Part shown: positions 1 to 5,800 of the stretch, one piece after another | Position numbering within the stretch: position 1 is the first letter of the stretch | Layout of the letters: every line of letters starts with the position of its first letter | Origin: Bifidobacteriaceae bacterium | GTDB taxonomy: Bacteria > Actinomycetota > Actinomycetes > Actinomycetales > WQXJ01 | Direction: 5' to 3' | NCBI GenBank assembly: GCA_031266115.1 | Contig: JAISBQ010000056.1 | Location: forward strand, 1-8,490 | Length of the DNA: 8,490 nt | Translations under genes and position numbers: made by a program | The notes under the pieces: generated by a model | The model's database searches: none | What the model was told of the DNA's origin: nothing | The model's input: only the letters and a program-made list of their open reading frames with translations

Positions 1-711
1 ATCGACGGCGAGGCCACCGGCCGGGTCTGTGGTGCGATCGTTGATCTGGTCGACAAAGACCGTGTCCACCACGGCGCCGACGTTGAGGACCACGGCGACC
101 TTGGCATACGTCTGGCCGATCAGCGTGATGTTGGCGAGTTCGGTGTCCGTGAGGTAGTAATCACCCTTAGTCGCAGTGCGGTCCGAACCCTCGCCAGAGT
201 TGCGAGGAAGGATGTAGATCGCGGTGGTGGTGGGGCTCGTGGGCTGGACGCTTGATGCCGTCAGCGCCACTTCTGATCCGGCGTAGTCCACCCCGCCGCC
301 GAATCCGAAGCCGCCGCCGCCACCGGGGTTCAACAGGTCGTATTGGGCGACCATGGCGTCCCAGTAGGCGCCCGAGGTGGTCACCGTGTACCCGCCCTCT
401 TCGAGCCCGTCGCGCGAGGCGATGGTGTACCGGTTGTTGACATCGCCGGATCCTGTGCCGCCCTTGACGGTCTTGTAGCCGCCGACGCCGAAGACGGCGA
501 GGTTTCCCACAGCAACGGGCAAGGCACCCCCGGCGTTGTCGAGGAGAACCATGCCTTCGCCTGCGGTCTGGCGGGCCAATGCGGCGTGAGCGATTTCTTG
601 AGTGCCCGCCTCATCGGTGGGCTGAGCAGCGAGTGACGCGGTGGCACCCGTCATCGCGAGGCCAAGAGCGGCCAGCGCGGCAACGAGAGCTTTGGAATGG
701 GGACGGAACAT
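1..711 (-). CDS. Secreted GH3 family beta-glucosidase, N-terminal part (runs off left edge)
   Basis: An open frame of 237 codons runs from ATG at 711 to the window edge with no stop. Residues 1-29 form a signal peptide (basic RPHSK, then an Ala/Leu-rich core, likely cleaved after SLAA); there is no lipobox Cys, so the product should be exported as a soluble or wall-associated enzyme. From about residue 39 the sequence matches the GH3 alpha/beta-sandwich domain: EGMVLLDNAGGALPV (52-66), LAVFGVGGYKTVKGGTGSGDV (71-91), RNSGEGSDR (170-178), KGDYYLTDTE (182-191) and VVLNVG (207-212). In most GH3 enzymes this domain follows the TIM barrel; here it comes first, as in the swapped-domain beta-glucosidases of Ruminococcus albus and Butyrivibrio fibrisolvens. 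The barrel with the nucleophile Asp should lie to the left of the window. A Gly-rich loop occupies residues 130-140. Expected role: release of sugars from beta-glycosides outside the cell. Exact substrate cannot be read. The start is fixed by a strong AGGAG six bases upstream. Confidence 0.92.
   Translation of the reverse strand, partial: MFRPHSKALVAALAALGLAMTGATASLAAQPTDEAGTQEIAHAALARQTAGEGMVLLDNAGGALPVAVGNLAVFGVGGYKTVKGGTGSGDVNNRYTIASRDGLEEGGYTVTTSGAYWDAMVAQYDLLNPGGGGGFGFGGGVDYAGSEVALTASSVQPTSPTTTAIYILPRNSGEGSDRTATKGDYYLTDTELANITLIGQTYAKVAVVLNVGAVVDTVFVDQINDRTTDPAGGLAVD
625..711 (-). other. Sec signal peptide of the GH3 enzyme
   Basis: The first 29 residues have a short basic n-region (R3, H5, K7), a hydrophobic core of Ala, Leu and Val from about residue 8 to 20, and a polar c-region ending SLAA before Gln30. 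This fits signal peptidase I cleavage at LAA/Q; an alternative site is after ATA at residue 25. No Cys is present, so it is not a lipoprotein. Confidence 0.85.
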
Positions 712-717
712 CAAGGA

Positions 718-724
718 CTCCTTT
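718..724 (-). promoter_or_regulatory. Shine-Dalgarno of the GH3 gene
   Basis: On the minus strand the sequence reads AAAGGAG, then six bases (TCCTTG), then ATG at 711. This is a near-ideal ribosome binding site and decides the start of the GH3 gene. It is much stronger than anything in front of the divergent kinase gene. Confidence 0.88.
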
Positions 725-770
725 GGTCAAGTGAACAAATCGAACCGGTGGTGTCACCTCTGCCAGCGTG

Positions 771-785
771 ATGACGCCGGGTCAT
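771..785. repeat. Inverted repeat ATGAC-N5-GTCAT
   Basis: Perfect 5-bp arms separated by GCCGG, 60 bp upstream of the GH3 start codon. Its size and near-one-turn centre spacing (10 bp) suit an operator for a dimeric repressor or activator. Short arms mean chance cannot be excluded. Confidence 0.4.
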
Positions 786-823
786 TCTGGGAGCCCGCTG
801 AACCAATCCGCCGTTGATGATGA

Positions 824-849
824 GTCAGCGTGCCTGACCATACAGTCAG
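824..849. repeat. Overlapping inverted repeats GTCAG / CTGAC / GTCAG
   Basis: GTCAG (824-828), CTGAC (834-838) and GTCAG (845-849) sit at offsets of 10 and 11 bp, so the middle arm pairs with either neighbour. A fourth copy is at 863-867. The regular helical spacing is what one expects of tandem binding sites on one face of DNA, about 90-115 bp upstream of the kinase start. Confidence 0.35.
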
Positions 850-938
850 AACCCGGCCACGCGTCAGCATAGGTATCCAGGCGGGGCTCGGAATCCTCCC
901 GTGGTGGTATTCGCGTACCGCCGTCGCGGTAGCATCTC

Positions 939-2171
939 GTGGCCAACTGGGTGGCGGTGCGCCGCTATTGTGGCCGGGTGGCAGCCTGGCTTCGCGCGAT
1001 ACTCCTCCATAATCCACCGGGCTGGTGGGCGATTACCGTCTGTGCACAGGTAGGTGTTGCCGCTCTGGTGTTGACCCGACCTGTGCCCGATGGCGGTCTC
1101 GCGGTGTGGTTGCCGGGTCCGGTGGCGGCTCTCGCCTTGGGTGCGGTCCTCCTCGCCCTGTTCGCGAGGTCCCGTTATCCGATTGTCCTGCTCGTCGTGG
1201 CGGCAGGGGGATCGGCGGTGGACCGGCTTGAGGACCCTTACCCAACTTTTGGGTTCCTCCTCGCTTTGCACATGGGCGTGTTCTTTGTGGCGGTGGCGGT
1301 TCCGCTGATTCGCGCCGCGATGCTGACCGTCGGCGCGTTCGCCGTGGAACTCGCCGTGTCCACGCTGATATCCCGCCCCCATGTGCCGACCTACGACATC
1401 CTCATCTTTGCTGGCCTCGCCGTGGCCGTGACGGCCACCGGCCAGATGGTTCGCACTCGTGTGGCCCTGGCTGAGGCCACTGCTCAGCGGGAAATCGAGG
1501 CGGACAGGACGAGGCAGGCGCGCGCCCGCCAGGCGTTGGCGGAGCAGCGCCTGGACATGGCACGGGAGCTGCATGATTCGGTGGGCCACGGGATTGTCAC
1601 CATGGGCTTGTATGCGCAGGCAGCCGCCCGTGCGCTCGCGCAACGCCCGGAGGAGGTACTGCGCTGCCTCCAGGTGGTCCAGGACACCTCCCAGACCTTG
1701 GTCGAGGACCTGGGCGACGTGCTCCGCGACCTGCGTGGCGGACAGCATTCGCTGGCTGGAACCGACGAGGGGCTCGATCACCTTGAGGACCTCGTCCGAG
1801 AGGCCGGCGATCTCGGGGTTGACGTTCGCCTCCACGTGCACGGCGAGATCGCGCCCCTGGACGGCACCGTCAGCCGCGCGGCCTATCAGATCGTCAAGGA
1901 GGGCCTGCTCAACGCTCGCAAGCACGGATCGAGTCGGCACGAGGTGGACGTGATGGTGACGCGCCAAGCAAACTGGTTGAGCGTCATCGTCCGCAACCGT
2001 CTGGCTGGACCGAGCGGGCGTGGCGCGAGGGGGGGCGACCTGTCCACCGGACACGGGCTGGTCGGAATGAGGGAACGCGCCGAATCGGTGGGCGGCTGGA
2101 TGTCTGCCAGTCACGGCGGGCGCACCTATGTTGTCGAGGCGAATCTGCCGGTGAGCGAGACGGCCGCATGA
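939..2171 (+). CDS. NarL/DesK-type membrane sensor histidine kinase
   Basis: 410-residue kinase of the HisKA_3 class. About six hydrophobic segments (roughly 31-47, 54-76, 81-94, 104-124, 126-144, 153-170) anchor it in the membrane with only short loops, so there is no large external sensor domain and the signal is probably sensed in or near the membrane. A charged, helical linker (about 171-205) leads to the dimerisation/phospho-acceptor helix with RELHDSVGH; His212 is the phosphorylated residue. The ATPase domain shows an N box (KEGLLNARKHG, Glu321 and Asn325) and a G box (TGHGLVGMRER, 370-380). It should autophosphorylate and pass phosphate to the regulator encoded next, with which it overlaps by four bases (ATGA), implying translational coupling. 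The start is uncertain: GTG at 939 gives the longest frame, but no clear Shine-Dalgarno precedes it, and GTG at 951, 957 or 978 are alternatives that keep all domains. The C-terminal Gly-rich stretch (359-366) lies between the N and G boxes. Confidence 0.94.
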   Translation: MANWVAVRRYCGRVAAWLRAILLHNPPGWWAITVCAQVGVAALVLTRPVPDGGLAVWLPGPVAALALGAVLLALFARSRYPIVLLVVAAGGSAVDRLEDPYPTFGFLLALHMGVFFVAVAVPLIRAAMLTVGAFAVELAVSTLISRPHVPTYDILIFAGLAVAVTATGQMVRTRVALAEATAQREIEADRTRQARARQALAEQRLDMARELHDSVGHGIVTMGLYAQAAARALAQRPEEVLRCLQVVQDTSQTLVEDLGDVLRDLRGGQHSLAGTDEGLDHLEDLVREAGDLGVDVRLHVHGEIAPLDGTVSRAAYQIVKEGLLNARKHGSSRHEVDVMVTRQANWLSVIVRNRLAGPSGRGARGGDLSTGHGLVGMRERAESVGGWMSASHGGRTYVVEANLPVSETAA

Positions 2172-2824
2172 GCGTCCTGGTCGGGATTGCCGACGATCAA
2201 GAGTTGATCCGTGCCTTGCTCGCCGATGTCCTCGCACGAGAAGACGGATTGGCTGTGGCCGGTGTGGCCGGCGACGGTGCCCAGGCCGTGGCATTGGCCC
2301 GCCGCAGCCACCCGGATGTCATGCTCATGGATATCCGGATGCCCCACATGGACGGGATCGAGGCCACCAGGAAGATACGCGCCGATCCCCCGCTATCCCA
2401 GACGAGGGTCCTCATGCTCACCACTTTTGAAGACGGGGACTTGGTGGAGGAGGCGCTGCGGGCAGGGGCGGATGGCTTCATCGGCAAGACCCAGGGCATC
2501 GACCGGGTGATCGAAGCCATTCGGATGGTCGGCCGCGGGGAGTCGATCTTGTCTCCCCGAGCCACCCGCGTGGTGGTCAACCGCTATGCCCACGCGCATT
2601 CTGAGCGGCCGGTGGATCCGAGGCTCGCCTTGCTCACCGACCGCGAACGGGAGATTGTCGCCTTGGTGGGCAAGGGCTTTAGCAACGACGCCATTGCCGC
2701 GTTGCTATCGATTTCTCCGGCCACGGCGAAAACCCATGTCAACCGCGCGATGTCGAAGCTTCTGGTTCACGACCGCTCTGGTCTGGTGGTGCGAGCGCAT
2801 GAACTCGGTCTGGTTGAAGGGTAA
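2168..2824 (+). CDS. NarL/LuxR-family response regulator
   Basis: 218-residue, full-length two-domain regulator. The receiver domain (about 1-120) has the acidic pair Asp9-Asp10, the phospho-acceptor Asp55 in MLMDIRMP, the switch Thr85/Thr86 in MLTTF and the conserved Lys107 in GFIGK. The DNA-binding domain (about 154-212) is a LuxR-type helix-turn-helix: LTDREREIVALVGKG, then SNDAIAALLSISPATAKTHV as scanning and recognition helices. Phosphorylation by the kinase encoded upstream should promote dimerisation and DNA binding. Its ATG overlaps the kinase TGA, and only a weak GGTGAG (2150-2155) precedes it, so translation is probably coupled to the kinase. No target gene follows it in the same direction; the GH3 gene and its own operon, which share the 712-938 region, are the nearest candidates (inference). 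Confidence 0.96.
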   Translation: MSVLVGIADDQELIRALLADVLAREDGLAVAGVAGDGAQAVALARRSHPDVMLMDIRMPHMDGIEATRKIRADPPLSQTRVLMLTTFEDGDLVEEALRAGADGFIGKTQGIDRVIEAIRMVGRGESILSPRATRVVVNRYAHAHSERPVDPRLALLTDREREIVALVGKGFSNDAIAALLSISPATAKTHVNRAMSKLLVHDRSGLVVRAHELGLVEG

Positions 2825-2838
2825 CGCCGGCTCGCCCG
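2825..2838. other. 14-bp convergent junction, no terminator seen
   Basis: Only 14 bp separate the regulator stop (TAA, 2822-2824) from the surface-protein stop (TAG on the minus strand, 2839-2841). There is no room for a hairpin with a T run between them. A 12-bp perfect palindrome GCCGCCGGCGGC at 2844-2855 lies inside the last codons of the surface gene but has no loop or T tract. The two transcripts must therefore overlap at their 3' ends, or end by factor-dependent means. Confidence 0.7.
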
Positions 2839-5800
2839 CTAGTGCCGCCGGCGGCCCGCCGCGATCAGTGCCACGCCGACGGCGAGGAGCGCGAGAATGG
2901 TCGCGATCAGGTGGCCGGTCCGGGTCGGGAGCCCGGTGGCGACCGTTTCGGACGGCAACCTGGGATGGTCCTGGCGGCGCAGAAGGACGCAATTGTCGGG
3001 ATACATCGTTCCCTGTAGGCACTGTGTGGCCGATGGCGGTGGCGGGATGGTGCCACGACGGGTCCGAGCGACGAGGTAGTTGAGAATCTCGCCATCCCCG
3101 CCGTTGTGGACCTTCACCCGGTAGACGACATCGACTGACGTGTGTGGGCCGAGCCGACCCGTGACGGCGAGGACCGCGCCGGCCACCCGCGCTGTCACGG
3201 CCGAGTTCGCCACCGCGGCCTCGCCTCCGCGGACCGGCAACGCGCTTGGCCTGGATACCCAGGTCGCGTCGTCGAGCACGTCGGCGAGCGGGTCGGCGAG
3301 GTTCAGCACGCCCGGCGCGTCACCGGCGTTGACCAGATGGACTGTGTAGGTGATGACCGTGCCTGGCTGCGGGGCCGGCGTTGACAGCTCCGCCCTCTTG
3401 GTGTGCCGGATCGCTGGACCAGGCACGGCGACGGTCGCGCACGCGGGGCCGGCAGCGGTGGCACGCGGGGCGCACGCCGTGTTCGCCAGCGTGTGGTTGC
3501 CCCGGCCCTCATACGCGACGGAATAGGTCAGCGTCACCCGCTGCCCCACGGCGAGCGGTCCGGTCCAGCGCAGGACGCCGCGCCTCAGCGGGTGGACGGT
3601 GCCCGCCCGAGTGGTGCCGACGATGGCGGACACGGACCGGACGTCGAAGGTCGCGTCATCCAGGACATCGGTCAGGGTGTCGCGAATCTCGGCCGGGTGA
3701 GCCGCAGTGAAGTCGGCAGCCCCGGTGTTGGTGGCGGTGACCTCGAACGTTACGGTCCGTCCGATCCGATCCGGTCGCTCGCTGACCGTTCGCTTGGCGA
3801 TTGCCAGCGTGGGGATGCCAAGGCGGGCTTGCGAACAGGCACCGCCCGCGGGCGCGGTCGCACAGGCGGTGTTGACCAGTGTTCCCAAGGCTCCGGTACC
3901 CACGGTGAGCGAATATGAGATGACTGCGGACTGTCCGGCGGCCAACGCGCCGCGCCAGCGAGCCACTGGCGAGGACCAGGCGGTGGTCCCGTGGGTGGCA
4001 AGCAGGTCTCCATTCCACGTGGCCGAGGCCACCAGACCGGCGATCGAGTCAGTGATCTCGGCTGGCGCCGTCGCAGTGAACGGGGCGGTACCCGTGTTGG
4101 TGACAGCGATCCGGTAGCGGATGGTCCCGCCGGCCTCGACGGCGCCGGCGGGATCGACGCTCTTGGACACGGCCAGGCGCGGCAGCCCGAAGCTGACGCG
4201 GGCACACGGCTCGCCACTCGGTGCGAGCGCGCCAATCGTCATCGGCCCGGCGGGACATGTGGGTGTGGTCCCATCTCCCGCACCGGCTGGCACCCACGCG
4301 GTGTTCTGGACCGCGAGGTCGCCGTTGCCGGTCAACGTCACCGAGTAGGTCAACCGGACAGTTCCGCCTTCGCTGAGCGGCCCGGACCATCGCAACCGGC
4401 CATGGCCGAAGGAAAACGTACCCCCCACGCCGCCATCGGACGGGTCGGCGTTATAGACGGCATCGTCCACGGTTCCGGTCAGATCGTCCAGAACGGTCAG
4501 CGGTTTGGACACGGTGAACGCGGCCCCTTCTGTGTGGCGCAGGGTCACCGTGTAGGTCACGGTGTCTCCGATCCGCCGCTCCGCAGGTCCGCCCACCGAC
4601 TTGCTGATCTGGACACGGGCGGCACGCGGGAAGGTGGTTGTGGCGCAAGGCTCCCCCGTGACCGTGTCGACTCCGCCGGGTGGGGTGTCGCAGCGTGGTG
4701 CGGAGGGGTGAGCGGGGTCGCGCGGAGACCACGCGACGTTGTGGCTGCGGGCTGAGACTGGATCGTCCAGGATCACGGTCAGGTGCAACGCGACGGTCCG
4801 TCCAGCGGGGACCGGTCCGCGCCACGTCACGGTCGAATCTGGGCCGATGGCGAACGCTCCCCCGGCCTTGCCGTCGCTCAGGGACCCGGGAACTAGGTGA
4901 GCGCCGTCGAGCACACCCGACAGATCGTCCACGACCACAGCCGGCAAGGCACTGGTGAAGGACGCTGGACCCCGGTTGGTGACATCGATGTGGTAGGTCA
5001 CGCGGTCTCCGGGGAGGGAACTGGCGGTCCCGTCGGTGCGCTTGGCCACGGTGAGTACCGGCCGGCCAAAGTCGGCCCGGTCGCACCACTCCCCGCTGAC
5101 GGGGTCGCGGTGCGGCCCGGAACTGCCGGTGCACGATGGCGGCACAGGCTGGAGCGGGTCAATCGGCACCCACGCGACATTGGCCACCACCCCGTCGCCG
5201 CCCTGCGTGAGGCGCACCGTGTACGTGACGCTCACGCGTCCATGGGCGGCCAGGGGTCCGGACCAGGTCACAGTAGTGCCGGTCAAGGTGACCGTGCCCG
5301 AGGTGGCACTCGCCGCCGAGAGCCATTCGGCATCGTCAAGGACACCGGCCAGATTGTCGGCGACAACAGCGGGATTGCCCGCGGTGAAGCCGACTGTCCC
5401 GGCGTTCTCAATGGTCAACGTGTAGGTGACCACATCGCCTGGCCGCGACGCGGCGGTCCCGTCGGTGGTCTTGGTGACCTTGACGCCCGGGCTATCGACC
5501 ACCGCGGTGGCGCACGCCTCGGCTGTCGCCGCATCCGCACCGGCTACCACGCGGCCCCCGGCGCTGTCCTGGCAGGCGGGAACCACCGGATTGGCCGGGT
5601 TGTTCGGCGCCCAGGCGACATTGCGCAGCGTGGTGGCGCCGGCATGGAGTGCGACCGAATACGTGATCGTGATGGTGGCGCCGGCGTCGAGTGGCCCCGT
5701 CCACGTGAGCATGGTCCCTCCGGTCAGGACGATGGCGCCCGGCCCGTCCGCCCGAGCGTCGCCGAGATAGGTGCCATGGGTCGCCAGGGCGCTGAGGTCG

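Larger units (their letters stand above)
726..867. promoter_or_regulatory. Divergent control region with clustered GTCA/TGAC half-sites
   Basis: The 227 bp between the GH3 start (711) and the kinase start (939) hold no credible gene. Eight GTCA or TGAC tetramers lie within 142 bp: GTCA at 726, 753, 781, 824, 845 and 863, and TGAC at 772 and 835; about one would be expected by chance. Some form inverted pairs: ATGAC-N5-GTCAT at 771-785 and GTCAG-N5-CTGAC at 824-838, with a further GTCAG at 845-849 and 863-867. A GGTG-T-CACC palindrome is at 750-758. Such arrays between divergent promoters are typical of dimeric regulators. No -10/-35 pair could be assigned with confidence on either strand. Which protein binds is inference; the adjacent response regulator or a GH3-linked sugar regulator are both possible. 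Confidence 0.4.

Noticed and set aside
252..647. Several small open frames on both strands in the GH3 region
   Set aside because: They overlap clear GH3 coding sequence and encode Arg/Ser/Pro-rich strings with no start signals.
904..935. Kinase promoter with -10 TAGCAT at 930-935
   Set aside because: No matching -35 at 16-18 bp, and it lies only three bases from the chosen start codon, so it would make sense only for a downstream leaderless start; too weak to call.
754..1017. Small open frames in the 712-938 intergenic region, both strands
   Set aside because: They overlap the kinase start, have no ribosome binding site and no recognisable motif.
864..2294. Minus-strand open frame of 476 codons opposite the kinase
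   Set aside because: It lies antisense to a kinase with all catalytic motifs intact, and its product is rich in Arg, His, Gln and Pro without domains. It is a shadow of the GC-rich third positions.
2844..2855. GCCGCCGGCGGC palindrome as a terminator
   Set aside because: It has no loop, no T tract, and lies inside the last codons of the surface gene; simple GC-rich palindromes are frequent in such DNA.
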